From: Paenibacillus silviterrae
GTDB lineage: Bacteria > Bacillota > Bacilli > Paenibacillales > NBRC-103111
Assembly: GCF_030167925.1 (NCBI RefSeq)
Contig: NZ_JASKUT010000002.1
Span: forward strand, 744,001-808,000
DNA length: 64,000 bases
Direction of reading: 5' to 3'
This document shows, one piece after another, positions 1-8,473 of this stretch; the stretch's first letter is position 1, and every line of letters begins with the position of its first letter. The notes under the pieces were generated by a model. That model did no database searches and had not been told where the DNA came from. It was given only the letters and a program-made list of their open reading frames with translations. The translations under genes and the position numbers were made by a program.

Positions 1-980
1 TGGCATTGGCACTTATGCTTGGTGCATGCTCCAATAACGCCGGGGGAGGACAAACAAAAGCATCAGGATCCCCCGCTGCTGCAGCGGGAGCGAACGGCGG
101 CGAGACGAAGCTGCAAAAAATCCGTTATGCGGCATTTAGCGGGGTGAGCGGGCTGGCGGTCAATTATGGCGCCGAGAAAGGCTTTTTCAAGGAGGAAGGG
201 CTGGATGTAGAATTCATCACAACGCAAAATCCTGTGGAGAGCCTGACGAGCAAAGACGTCGATATCGCCGATATTGCAACGACGACTGCGATTATTGCAG
301 CCGGGAAAGGTGCGCCGATCAAAATTGTTGCGTCCATGTTCCGTACCAAAGGGCCGTTCTATCTTGTAGCCGCGCCGGGAATCAACAGTGTTGAAGAATT
401 GAAAGGGAAAAAAGTCGGAGCAGCTGCTTTCGGCAGCGGACTGGATGTTTATACGCAAGTGATCCTGAAGAAACACGGCTTAAGTAAAACGGATGTGACC
501 TATCTGGCTAACGGGGCTAACGATGCGGCCTATGCCAGTTTAACTTCGGGCCAGGTGGATGCGACGATCATCCACGAGCCATTTGCTTCGCTTGTCGAGC
601 AGAACGGTAAGGGCAAAATTTTGGCAAAGGGCTGGGATTACTTGCCGACCTTCCACACCGGCATTTTGGCGTCCAGCAACGATTTCATTGCCAAGAAGCC
701 GGAATTAATTGAGAAGCTGCTGCGAGCCTACTTGAAATCGCAAGAATACGCGAAAAGCCATCCGGACGAGTATAAGGCATACTTTCTGACGAAGATCAAG
801 GTCGACCCGGCGGCATTGGATAAAGCGTTCGAGAGGGAAAGAGCGCTTTGGGAGAACAATCCTGACGTGGATAGAAAGGCTCTGCAGGATACGCAGCAGG
901 TACAACTGGAGCTCGGATTGCAGGATAAAATTTACGATACCGATAAAATTCTCGATCTAAGGTTTATTCCGAAGAAGTAA
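1..980 (+). CDS. ABC transporter substrate-binding lipoprotein, SsuA/NMT1-like (5' truncated)
   Basis: Substrate-binding protein of a nitrate/sulfonate/taurine-type ABC importer, tethered outside the membrane. The reading frame is open to the window edge, so the true start and the first part of the signal peptide are missing. What remains begins with a hydrophobic stretch ending in the lipobox LGAC, followed by a low-complexity Ala/Gly/Ser linker. The mature domain has the SsuA/THI5 pattern: an early GLAVNYGAEKGFFKEEGLDVEF segment of the family type (shown in part: EKGFFKEEGLDVEF), then GKKVGAAAFGSGLDVY and VDATIIHEPFASL. The ATPase gene follows after 19 bp, so the two are one transcription unit; the permease is presumably upstream of the window. 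The substrate cannot be read from sequence. Confidence 0.85.
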   Translation, partial: ALALMLGACSNNAGGGQTKASGSPAAAAGANGGETKLQKIRYAAFSGVSGLAVNYGAEKGFFKEEGLDVEFITTQNPVESLTSKDVDIADIATTTAIIAAGKGAPIKIVASMFRTKGPFYLVAAPGINSVEELKGKKVGAAAFGSGLDVYTQVILKKHGLSKTDVTYLANGANDAAYASLTSGQVDATIIHEPFASLVEQNGKGKILAKGWDYLPTFHTGILASSNDFIAKKPELIEKLLRAYLKSQEYAKSHPDEYKAYFLTKIKVDPAALDKAFERERALWENNPDVDRKALQDTQQVQLELGLQDKIYDTDKILDLRFIPKK

Positions 981-999
981 AGGGGAGGAGCAGGTACTT

Positions 1000-1773
1000 A
1001 TGGCCGAATTCTCGCTTCAGGCAGTTTACAAAAAATATGAAGGCTCAAGCCCCATCGATACATTGACCGATATTAACCTAACAGTCAAAGACGGGGAATT
1101 TCTTAGCCTGCTCGGCCCAAGCGGATGCGGCAAAAGCACGCTTTTGGAAATATTGGCAGGGCTGCAGCAGCCCACATCCGGGGAAGTGCTGTTCAACGGC
1201 AAACAACTGAAAGGGCCGGGTGTAGAAAGGGGTGTTGTATTCCAGGATCCGTCATTATACCCCTGGCGAACCATCGCGCAGAATGTCGGGCTAGGGCCCG
1301 AGCTGGGCCGCATACCGAAAGCGGAAAGAAAAACGGTAATTCATAAATATTTGGACATGGTCGGCCTGAGAGGATTTGAGAATAAATATCCGCACCAATT
1401 GTCAGGCGGCATGAAGCAGAGAGCGGGTTTGGCTCGGGCGCTGGTGAATAACCCCGAGGTGCTGTTAATGGACGAACCGTTTGGAGCGGTCGATCATTTG
1501 ACACGCCTTCAGCTGCAGAACGACCTGCTGCAAATATGGGAGACCGAGAAAAAAACAGTCTGCTTTGTCACGCATGATGTATCCGAAGCCGTATTTTTGG
1601 GAGACCGTGTCGTATTACTTTCGCCTAGGCCGGGGCAAATCCAAGCCGTCTTTGAGGTTCCGTATCCACGACCGCGCAAACGCGATGATATCCAATTGCT
1701 CAAAATTCAGAACGATATTTATGCTGCCATTCATCAAGTTAAGACCCAGGACGATCTGGAATACGTCATCTAA
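1000..1773 (+). CDS. ABC transporter ATP-binding protein, SsuB/TauB type
   Basis: Cytoplasmic ATPase that would power the importer whose binding protein is encoded just upstream. Walker A is GPSGCGKST near residue 40, the Q-loop region reads VVFQDPSLYPWRT, the ABC signature is LSGGMKQRAGLARAL, Walker B is VLLMDEPFGAVD, and the switch histidine lies in FVTHDVSEA. Length (257 aa) is normal for the SsuB/TauB/NrtD family. The start is ATG behind a strong GGGGAGGAG site. No permease gene follows, unlike the common binding protein-ATPase-permease order. The sulfurtransferase gene starts 21 bp downstream, which hints at a sulfur-containing substrate, but that is inference. Confidence 0.9.
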   Translation: MAEFSLQAVYKKYEGSSPIDTLTDINLTVKDGEFLSLLGPSGCGKSTLLEILAGLQQPTSGEVLFNGKQLKGPGVERGVVFQDPSLYPWRTIAQNVGLGPELGRIPKAERKTVIHKYLDMVGLRGFENKYPHQLSGGMKQRAGLARALVNNPEVLLMDEPFGAVDHLTRLQLQNDLLQIWETEKKTVCFVTHDVSEAVFLGDRVVLLSPRPGQIQAVFEVPYPRPRKRDDIQLLKIQNDIYAAIHQVKTQDDLEYVI

Positions 1774-1794
1774 TATATCAAGGGGGGATTGGGC

Positions 1795-2643
1795 ATGTCC
1801 AATTCAGTAATTGTCAATGTGGAGTGGTTACGTGAGCGCATTTCGGAGGGAAATCTCGTTATAGCGGACGTTCGGTTTTCACCGAAGGAAGCGAACTATG
1901 GCAGGCGTGCTTATGATGCAGGGCACTTGCCGGGGGCCGTATTCGTTGACTTCAAGGCAGACCTGACGGATCCGGCCCTGGAGCATGGCGGACGAAGCCC
2001 ATTACCGACGCCTGAACGGCTTGCCGAACGGTTTGGAGCTCTCGGAATCGATACGAGTACTATCGTCGTCGTGTATGAGGATGTGAATGGACCTGCAGCA
2101 GCCCGTTTGTGGTGGGTGCTCCAATATATCGGCGTCGAAGACGTTCGGGTTCTTGATGGAGGTTTTGAGGCATGGAAGGGAGCAGGAATGCCCATTACTG
2201 TGGAGCAGCCTCAGCCTGCTGTACGCCGGTTGGCTCCCCGTATCCGAGAGGAAGCCTTGGCTGCTGTTGAAGACGTAAGATCGGTCGTGCAAGGAAAACG
2301 AAGAGCAACCCTCGTTGATTCGCGGGATGCTAACCAATACTTGGGTCTGGAAGCTCCGTTTGACCCGGTTGCAGGCCACATTCCGGGAGCACTAAATTTT
2401 TTCTGGAAGGACGGCTTGCATAAAGACGGTACCTGGAAACCCGTTGAAGCGTTACAGGAGCATTTTGCCGGGTTACCGAAGGATGAGGAAATTATTGTCT
2501 ATTGCGGATCCGGCATCTCCGCCACACCCAATGTGCTTGCCCTTCGGGAAGCCGGGTTCTCCCGTGTCCGGTTGTATGCGGGAAGCTGGTCGGATTGGAT
2601 CAGTTATCCGGAGCATCCTACTACAACAACAGAAGACCTGTAA
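1795..2643 (+). CDS. Sulfurtransferase with two rhodanese domains (thiosulfate/3-mercaptopyruvate type)
   Basis: Transfers a sulfane sulfur from thiosulfate or 3-mercaptopyruvate to an acceptor. It has two tandem rhodanese domains. The N-terminal one is structural (DARF-like motif IADVRFSPKEANYGRRAY). The C-terminal one carries the active-site loop YCGSGISATPN with the catalytic cysteine about residue 239. CGSGISA resembles the CGSG(V/I)TA loop of the 3-mercaptopyruvate type more than the CRKGVTA loop of rhodanese. I chose the ATG at 1795 because AAGGGGGG lies 8 bp before it; a TTG two codons earlier is badly spaced. It follows the ABC ATPase by 21 bp. Its 3' end overlaps the convergent membrane-protein gene by 23 bp. 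Confidence 0.88.
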   Translation: MSNSVIVNVEWLRERISEGNLVIADVRFSPKEANYGRRAYDAGHLPGAVFVDFKADLTDPALEHGGRSPLPTPERLAERFGALGIDTSTIVVVYEDVNGPAAARLWWVLQYIGVEDVRVLDGGFEAWKGAGMPITVEQPQPAVRRLAPRIREEALAAVEDVRSVVQGKRRATLVDSRDANQYLGLEAPFDPVAGHIPGALNFFWKDGLHKDGTWKPVEALQEHFAGLPKDEEIIVYCGSGISATPNVLALREAGFSRVRLYAGSWSDWISYPEHPTTTTEDL

Positions 2644-3997
2644 TCACTCCGACCGAGGCGAAGATAACTCCGAATGCCAAATTCCATAAGGTGATCCGGT
2701 AAGGGTTCACCTGAAGCAGCCCGCTCATAATCGTTACGGTTGAATTAAACGTGCCCATAAAGGCGGAGGCGAGACTGCAGACAATCATGACGACAGCGAT
2801 ACTGAGTGGGGAAATGACCTCAAGTATAGGCGGCAAAAATAAACCGATCACGCTCATCACGACCAGCGGGTGTAATCCAAGTACGGGTAGCACCAGGAAG
2901 AGAACACCTATGCTAAGGAACAGCAACACCGGCCACGCCGATATCGCTTGAACGGGTCCGGCAAGCCAAGTGAATAAAGTCGTCTGGGCAATCGCCATGT
3001 TAAAAAATCCGAAGGATAAAAACAAAACCAGCAAATGACAAAGGCCGTCTGTGCTTTCCCGCCATTTCTTACGGCTGATCTTCACAAATCGGCTGAATCG
3101 GCGTTTCATAACGGCCCATAGGATCGAGAAGGGCAGCAGAATTAACGTCATCGCCGTGAAGAAAGAGATTGGGAAGACGGAATGCACCATAAAGGCAGTC
3201 CCCATTAATAAGGCCAGTGCAAACAGGAACTGGAAGGTATGTCTCCATGACGGAGGCTTGTGTGCTGCAAGGCTGCTTGAGACCGCTGCCGTCTCCATGA
3301 CCCCGGCTTGGCGATAGGCGAATCCACGGAGACTACCCAATGTGAGAAGTACGAGCGACAAACCGAACATCCAAGGAAAGAGCTTCGCGTAGGACACGCC
3401 GGTTAGTAATACGGCGGTAGCGACAAGTGGCTCTACAGGGCTCCATACGGCCACAATGCCGAAGCCGGGCAGAACCGAGGAAGCCACGAATCGTTTGGCC
3501 TCAGCCCCATCCACTCCGGCCAAATATTTGCCGAGGACTCGCTTCATTAAGGGAAGGGCAGCAAAGAATAGGAATAGGCTCAGACAATAGCTGACGATGA
3601 TCGAACGAACAAAGAGTAGATCGAGCCGACCGCCTTGCACTTGAAGCCAACGGCTTAAATGGCGGTCATAACCGCCAACACGGATAGCGTGGTTGACAAA
3701 CGGCAGCATATAAAGAAGGGAAATCAGCATGACGTTAGACGTAAACATTAGAGGGAGCTTATGGATAGGAATGTTCGCCCAGACAAGACATGCTGCCCCG
3801 GCTGTGATGAAAAGAGAGCCTACGATCCGGAACATACGTCTTGCCGCATGGAAGGACATAACGAAGCAAAGGAGAGCCAACACCCCTTCGATATATTTGA
3901 TCCATGCAGCCCCTCCGTAGGCTACGTCAACCGTGAAGGAGATTACCAATAAAGTAAATAAGCAAGGTCTGAGTTTTTGCGACCAGTGATCCCACAT
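2621..3997 (-). CDS. Polytopic membrane protein of unknown function, transporter-like
   Basis: About 458 residues, almost wholly hydrophobic, with roughly ten to twelve predicted membrane segments and a short basic N-terminus. A glycine/proline-rich re-entrant-like stretch (VLPGFGIVAVWSPVEPL) in the middle and a matching HPLVVMSVIGLFLPPILEVI stretch near the C-terminus suggest an inverted-repeat transporter fold of the ion-transporter type. I do not recognise a named family. The ATG has AGGAG 8 bp upstream. It is transcribed towards the sulfurtransferase gene and overlaps its end by 23 bp, so transcription of the two may interfere. No partner gene indicates a substrate. Confidence 0.75.
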   Translation of the reverse strand: MWDHWSQKLRPCLFTLLVISFTVDVAYGGAAWIKYIEGVLALLCFVMSFHAARRMFRIVGSLFITAGAACLVWANIPIHKLPLMFTSNVMLISLLYMLPFVNHAIRVGGYDRHLSRWLQVQGGRLDLLFVRSIIVSYCLSLFLFFAALPLMKRVLGKYLAGVDGAEAKRFVASSVLPGFGIVAVWSPVEPLVATAVLLTGVSYAKLFPWMFGLSLVLLTLGSLRGFAYRQAGVMETAAVSSSLAAHKPPSWRHTFQFLFALALLMGTAFMVHSVFPISFFTAMTLILLPFSILWAVMKRRFSRFVKISRKKWRESTDGLCHLLVLFLSFGFFNMAIAQTTLFTWLAGPVQAISAWPVLLFLSIGVLFLVLPVLGLHPLVVMSVIGLFLPPILEVISPLSIAVVMIVCSLASAFMGTFNSTVTIMSGLLQVNPYRITLWNLAFGVIFASVGVITGLLLL

Positions 3998-4202
3998 AGC
4001 GAGGCTCCTGACTTAACAAGGATGTATGGAACGATATCGTATTATAACAAGGTTCTGTGAGAACGACAACCCTAGAGCAAGGCATGTATGAACTTGGTCA
4101 AAGCGAATTTTGTCATTAGGCTATGAGGCATTCATCATTCGATAAGTGTGCGGAAGCATGGTAGAATCTGTATATGTTTGAGTACATACGGATGGTGATG
4201 AA

Positions 4203-4955
4203 ATGAAGAAAACAGTAGAGATTTTGGGGATTCCTTTCTCCAAACTCACTTTAAATGAGACGACCTTGCATTTACAACGACATATTCAACAGGAGGATAC
4301 GAAGCTGCTGCATCTGATCACGGTCAATCCGGAGATTGCCATAGCCCGACAATCGGATCGGCTGCTCGATGCCATTATTCAAGAAGCGGATTGGATTACA
4401 CCGGACGGAATCGGGATTGTGTACGCCTCCAGAAGGAAAGGGGACCCGATTACGGAGAGGGTGACGGGGTACGATCTGCTGCTTCGCCTGTTGGAGGAAG
4501 GGGATCGATATGCCTGGAGCTTTTATTTCCTTGGGACCGATGAGGAAACGAACCGAGGCGCAGTAGAGCGCATTCGGCAGCGGTATCCGCAGGTAAGGAT
4601 TGCCGGGAGGCATCATGGTTTCTTTACAAAGGAAGAGGAGCCTTTCCTCGTGGAGGAGATTCGGCGTACTCAACCGGATGTGCTTATTGTAGCCATGGGG
4701 GCACCGTATTCGGACAAGTGGATCCATTCCCATAAGGAGGCTCTTGCAGGCGGTAAGGTTGTTTTCGGCGTTGGGGGGAGCTTGGATGTGATTGCCGGGA
4801 AAACCGCGATTACGCCACAAGTATGGAAGCGGCTCAACCTTGAATGGCTGCATCGATTGTTGACCGTACCGGTGGCCAAAGGGCAAAAATCGAGATGGCG
4901 CAGACAAACGGCGTTGCCAAAATTTGTGTACAGGGCGATTATCCGTAGAGGTTGA
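4203..4955 (+). CDS. WecG/TagA/CpsF family glycosyltransferase
   Basis: Probable membrane-associated N-acetylmannosaminyltransferase (GT26), which in Bacillus (TagA) adds ManNAc to undecaprenyl-PP-GlcNAc to complete the wall teichoic acid linkage unit. The family hallmarks are present: TVNPEIAIARQSDRLL near residue 40, ADWITPDGIGIVYASR around 60-75 with the catalytic-region Asp, and GAPYSDKWI followed by GVGGSLDVIAGK towards the C-terminus. The length of 250 aa is typical. The gene stands alone with no teichoic acid genes beside it, so a role in another surface or secreted polysaccharide is equally possible. Confidence 0.88.
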   Translation: MKKTVEILGIPFSKLTLNETTLHLQRHIQQEDTKLLHLITVNPEIAIARQSDRLLDAIIQEADWITPDGIGIVYASRRKGDPITERVTGYDLLLRLLEEGDRYAWSFYFLGTDEETNRGAVERIRQRYPQVRIAGRHHGFFTKEEEPFLVEEIRRTQPDVLIVAMGAPYSDKWIHSHKEALAGGKVVFGVGGSLDVIAGKTAITPQVWKRLNLEWLHRLLTVPVAKGQKSRWRRQTALPKFVYRAIIRRG

Positions 4956-4986
4956 ACGGCAGTTTCCTTGTTTTTAAAAGATAATA

Positions 4987-5012
4987 GTTTACGTAACATA
5001 TGTTATGTAAAC
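4987..5012. promoter_or_regulatory. 26-bp near-perfect palindrome, candidate operator
   Basis: The sequence reads GTTTACGTAACAT on the left arm and ATGTTATGTAAAC on the right, a 26-bp dyad with one mismatched pair and a perfect 12-bp core TAACATATGTTA. It lacks a loop and a T-run, so it is not an ordinary terminator. It lies about 220 bp upstream of a ROK-family regulator gene and about 30 bp after the glycosyltransferase. ROK repressors bind AT-rich palindromes, so autoregulation is a reasonable guess only. Confidence 0.45.
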
Positions 5013-5230
5013 AAAATAACTTCGCAGCTCTTAAAGTAAAAATGAAGCGGTACGCGGTCATGTTGTGGCTGAGTGCTGCTTTTTTTATTTCCCATGAACG
5101 GATCTCTAAAATAAATAAAAGCTTGAACATTGTGTGAAGTTATTTTCAGGAATAGATGGAATATCTATAAAACATACGACTTCATTTGCTCACTGGAAAA
5201 AGTAAGTAGGAATGGGGACCGGATTTATTT

Positions 5231-6430
5231 ATGAATAAGGAAATGGCTCGTACTGGAAATCTCCAGCTAATGAAAGAAATCAATCAGGCCTTGATCTTTA
5301 ATGCCATCCGGGAGAAAGGGCCTTTGTCGCGTTCCCAATTAGCCAAGGATTTGCGGTTAAGCCCAACCACGGTAACCGTGATCGTCGACCATTTCATTGC
5401 CAATGGCTTTGTAATCGAAGTAGGCAAGGGAGATTCGAATGGCGGAAGGAAGCCGATCCTGGTGGAACTGGCTAAGGACGCCGGAATGGTGGTCGCCATT
5501 GATCTCGAGCAAAGCCGGGCCGCCCTCATGAATATGAAGGCGGATCTCCTGATAACGAAGCCGATTCCTCCCGTTAAGCAAGGAGAACTGATCACAATCC
5601 TCCTTAATGTAATCTGCGAAATGGTCGGGAGCATTCAAGGGCCGCGTCTGCTTGGTATCGGCATTGCCGTACCGGGCATCATCGACCCGAAGAAAAGCAA
5701 AGTCATTACGGCCACCAGCTTGAATATTAACCACTTGTCATTGAAGGAGGAGCTGGAGAAGCACTTTCAGGTTCCCATTTGGCTCGAGAACGATGCCAAT
5801 GCAGCTGCCTATGGTGAATTCCTTTATGGCCGAAGTCAAAACGTACACAATTTTTTGTATCTCCATGTAGGAAGAGCTGTTGGAGCAGGGCTATTCCTCT
5901 CGGGAAATTTATTTACCGGAGGGGCTGGAGGCGCAGGGGAATTCGGGCATATTACCGTCGACCCGTCCGGCCCTCCTTGTCATTGCGGCAACATCGGTTG
6001 TCTGGGGAAGCTGATCGGGGCCGCGGCACTGTTGGATCAATGGTGCAGCTGGACGGGGAGCAAGGATGCTCCAACACTAGTAGAACTGGTCAAGCTTAGC
6101 AATGAGGGTGATTCCACGGCAATTCGCTTGATGGATTATGCGGGAGAGATGTTGGGGAGGGGGATTGTCACTCTCATCCATTTGTTTAATCCCTCGTTGA
6201 TTCTTATGGGAGGTGAGCTTGCACTTAATAACGCTCGTTTGTTCAGTCAAGTGAAACAGCAAGTGAAGCTGCGCAGCATGCCGGTGTTCGCAGAGCATGT
6301 TCAGATCGAGGAATGCCGGACCCGTTTAAACGCAGGAATTGTTGGGGCGGGCTCGTTAGCCTTAAACCACTTTTTTCGAAATGTTAATTTCGAAACAGGA
6401 GACAAAACCGGGAGGGCATATCATGTTTAG
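5231..6430 (+). CDS. ROK family transcriptional regulator (NagC/XylR type)
   Basis: Sugar-responsive DNA-binding protein. An N-terminal winged helix (about residues 15-70, with SRSQLAKDLRLSPTTVTVIV) precedes a ROK sugar-kinase-like domain. That domain shows the ATP-site-like VVAIDLEQ segment, the sugar-site GEFGHITVD and a cysteine cluster CHCGNIGCLGKL, which matches the ROK zinc motif CxCGxxGC although the usual following Glu is Gly here. Its length (399 aa) suits repressors rather than kinases. The 3' end overlaps the next gene by 8 bp, which makes it the first gene of an operon with two oxidoreductases and a carbohydrate ABC transporter that it probably controls. Confidence 0.9.
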   Translation: MNKEMARTGNLQLMKEINQALIFNAIREKGPLSRSQLAKDLRLSPTTVTVIVDHFIANGFVIEVGKGDSNGGRKPILVELAKDAGMVVAIDLEQSRAALMNMKADLLITKPIPPVKQGELITILLNVICEMVGSIQGPRLLGIGIAVPGIIDPKKSKVITATSLNINHLSLKEELEKHFQVPIWLENDANAAAYGEFLYGRSQNVHNFLYLHVGRAVGAGLFLSGNLFTGGAGGAGEFGHITVDPSGPPCHCGNIGCLGKLIGAAALLDQWCSWTGSKDAPTLVELVKLSNEGDSTAIRLMDYAGEMLGRGIVTLIHLFNPSLILMGGELALNNARLFSQVKQQVKLRSMPVFAEHVQIEECRTRLNAGIVGAGSLALNHFFRNVNFETGDKTGRAYHV

Positions 6431-7412
6431 AATAGGCTTGGTTGGAGCCGGTACGATGGGCAACACGCACCAACGGGCGTATCGGCAGCTAGATGGCGTA
6501 ACCGTTGCGGCGGTTTGCGATGTGGATATAGAAAAGGCGCGGAGGATTGCCGATGAATGGAACGCCGAGACGTACGGTAGTCTGGCGGCTATGCTGAATA
6601 GTGCAAACATTGATGCAGTCGATATTTGTCTGCCAACCGATCTTCATCGTGAGGCGGTAGAGCTGGCAGCCGCTTATGGCAAGCATGTGTTCTGCGAGAA
6701 ACCCATCGCACTTACGGTGGAAGACGCATCTGCCATGATCGCAGCCTGCAAAAAGGCCGATGTAACGCTGATGGTGGGTCATGTCGTGAGGTTTTTCCCG
6801 GAATACCGTTCGGCTAGAGAACAATTGCAATCCGGGAAGTTGGGAAAGCCGGGCGTCGTTCGAACGATCCGATCCGGCGCATTCCCCAAATGGTCGACCT
6901 GGTTCGGCGATTACTCCCGAAGCGGGGGGCCCATAATCGACCTCGCCATTCATGATTTCGACTATTTGCGCTGGTGCTTCGGACCGGTTCGGCGGGTGTT
7001 CAGCCGTACGCTTAACGGGGAACGGGAGAACTTCGATCATTCACTGACGCTCCTCCGTTTTGAAAGCGGTGTTATGGCGCATGTGGAGGCAAGCTGGGCT
7101 TACCCGCAAGGCGCGCCCTTCCAGACCTCGCTCGAAGTGGCGGGGACGAAGGGAATGGTCCAATACGATAGGGATAAATCGAATTCAGTCGTACAGTTCG
7201 GAGGAACGGCCTCCCCAGCCGGTGTACCGGAAAGCCCGCTGGCCAAAAGTCCCTATGCGCTGGAGCTGGAGCATTTTATCCACTGCGTGAAAAATAAGGA
7301 AGTTCCTCTTACCTCGGGTGAGGAAGCGTTGGAATCGCTCAAGATCGGGCTCGCTGCCGTACAATCGGCACGAACCAACCAACCTGTCGATGCGGGGGTG
7401 GACCCACGATGA
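6423..7412 (+). CDS. Gfo/Idh/MocA family NAD(P)-dependent oxidoreductase (first copy)
   Basis: Cytoplasmic dehydrogenase acting on a sugar, inositol or sugar acid. The N-terminal Rossmann motif is GLVGAGTMGNTH, and the Gfo/Idh/MocA signature HVFCEKPIALTVEDA contains the catalytic-region EKP lysine. The second domain has SGGPIIDLAIHDFDYLRW with the active-site Asp/His. I chose the ATG at 6423, preceded by GGGAGGGC and overlapping the ROK stop, rather than an in-frame ATG 42 bp upstream within the ROK gene. The stop overlaps the next start as ATGA. A pair of such enzymes in one operon often performs consecutive oxidation and reduction steps; the substrate is unknown. Confidence 0.9.
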   Translation: MFRIGLVGAGTMGNTHQRAYRQLDGVTVAAVCDVDIEKARRIADEWNAETYGSLAAMLNSANIDAVDICLPTDLHREAVELAAAYGKHVFCEKPIALTVEDASAMIAACKKADVTLMVGHVVRFFPEYRSAREQLQSGKLGKPGVVRTIRSGAFPKWSTWFGDYSRSGGPIIDLAIHDFDYLRWCFGPVRRVFSRTLNGERENFDHSLTLLRFESGVMAHVEASWAYPQGAPFQTSLEVAGTKGMVQYDRDKSNSVVQFGGTASPAGVPESPLAKSPYALELEHFIHCVKNKEVPLTSGEEALESLKIGLAAVQSARTNQPVDAGVDPR

Positions 7413-8404
7413 ACAAGTTGCGGATAGGGATGATCAGCTTCGCCCACATGGGCCACGCGAACAGTTATGCAGCGGGATTGCAGACGAACGAGTCTGCGGA
7501 AATTACCGGAGTTTACGATGATGATCCACAGCGCGGACAAAAAGCGGCCGAACGCTTCAATACAACCTTTTACCCTGATTACAAGCAGCTGCTGGAGCAG
7601 GTCGACGGGGTTGTCATCTCTTCTGAGAATAGAAAGCACTATCCTCTGGCTATCGAGGCCGCTGAAGCCAATAAGCACATCCTGGTCGAGAAGCCGATTA
7701 CTACGGACGGAGCGGAAGCCCGCGAGCTGATTGACTTATGCGCTGAGAAAAACCTCGTGCTGCAAACGGCTTTCCCCGTACGTATGAACGAATCGGTGAA
7801 AAGGGTAAAGCGGCAAATCGACTCCGGCGATATCGGCGATATCGTGGCCATTGCAGCTACAAATCATGGCAAAATGCCGGGCGGATGGTTCGTGAATTAC
7901 GCATTGTCCGGCGGCGGGGCGGTTCTTGATCATACGGTTCATGTGGTCGATCTGATGAGATGGTTTCTGCGGAGTGAAGTGAAGGAAGTATACGCTGAAG
8001 CGGATACCCTGCTGCATGAGATTCCTGTGGATGACTGCGGCCTGCTTTCCATGGTTTTCGATAACGGGGTAATCGCCACGTTGGATACAAGCTGGTCAAG
8101 ACCGGAATCGTTCTCCACTTGGGGCAATGTGACGATGAGGATCATCGGTACGAAAGGCGCCATTCATCTGGATGCGTTCGCGCAAGCGGGCAGTCTTTGG
8201 GAGAACGGCTCTGCAGCTTCCCATAAATATGTCAACTGGGGCGATAAGTCCAATACCGCTCTGGTGGAAGAGTTTGTCGCAAGCATTCGCGAATGCCGCC
8301 AATCCAGCATCACAGGCATGGACGGACTGCGTGCCGCCGAAGTGGCATGGTCCGCTTATGAATCCGTCAAGCAGGGCAGGACGGTACAAGTTAAGCATTA
8401 TTGA
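7409..8404 (+). CDS. Gfo/Idh/MocA family NAD(P)-dependent oxidoreductase (second copy)
   Basis: Second member of the family, translationally coupled to the first through a 4-bp ATGA overlap. It has an unusual N-terminus, IGMISFAHMGHANSYAAGL, in which the canonical GxGxxG turn is replaced by SFAHMGH. This is seen in a subgroup of these enzymes, so cofactor binding may differ. The EKP motif is present (HILVEKPITTDGAEA), as is the active-site helix GGGAVLDHTVHVVDLMRW. Length is 331 aa. Clear divergence from the first copy suggests separate steps of one pathway, not a recent duplication. Confidence 0.9.
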   Translation: MNKLRIGMISFAHMGHANSYAAGLQTNESAEITGVYDDDPQRGQKAAERFNTTFYPDYKQLLEQVDGVVISSENRKHYPLAIEAAEANKHILVEKPITTDGAEARELIDLCAEKNLVLQTAFPVRMNESVKRVKRQIDSGDIGDIVAIAATNHGKMPGGWFVNYALSGGGAVLDHTVHVVDLMRWFLRSEVKEVYAEADTLLHEIPVDDCGLLSMVFDNGVIATLDTSWSRPESFSTWGNVTMRIIGTKGAIHLDAFAQAGSLWENGSAASHKYVNWGDKSNTALVEEFVASIRECRQSSITGMDGLRAAEVAWSAYESVKQGRTVQVKHY

Positions 8405-8473
8405 CTGTAGGTCACTCCATAATAAAGACAAGGTGCGATGTCATAAAGTCCATGCTAGAAGGAGGTGAAGGCT

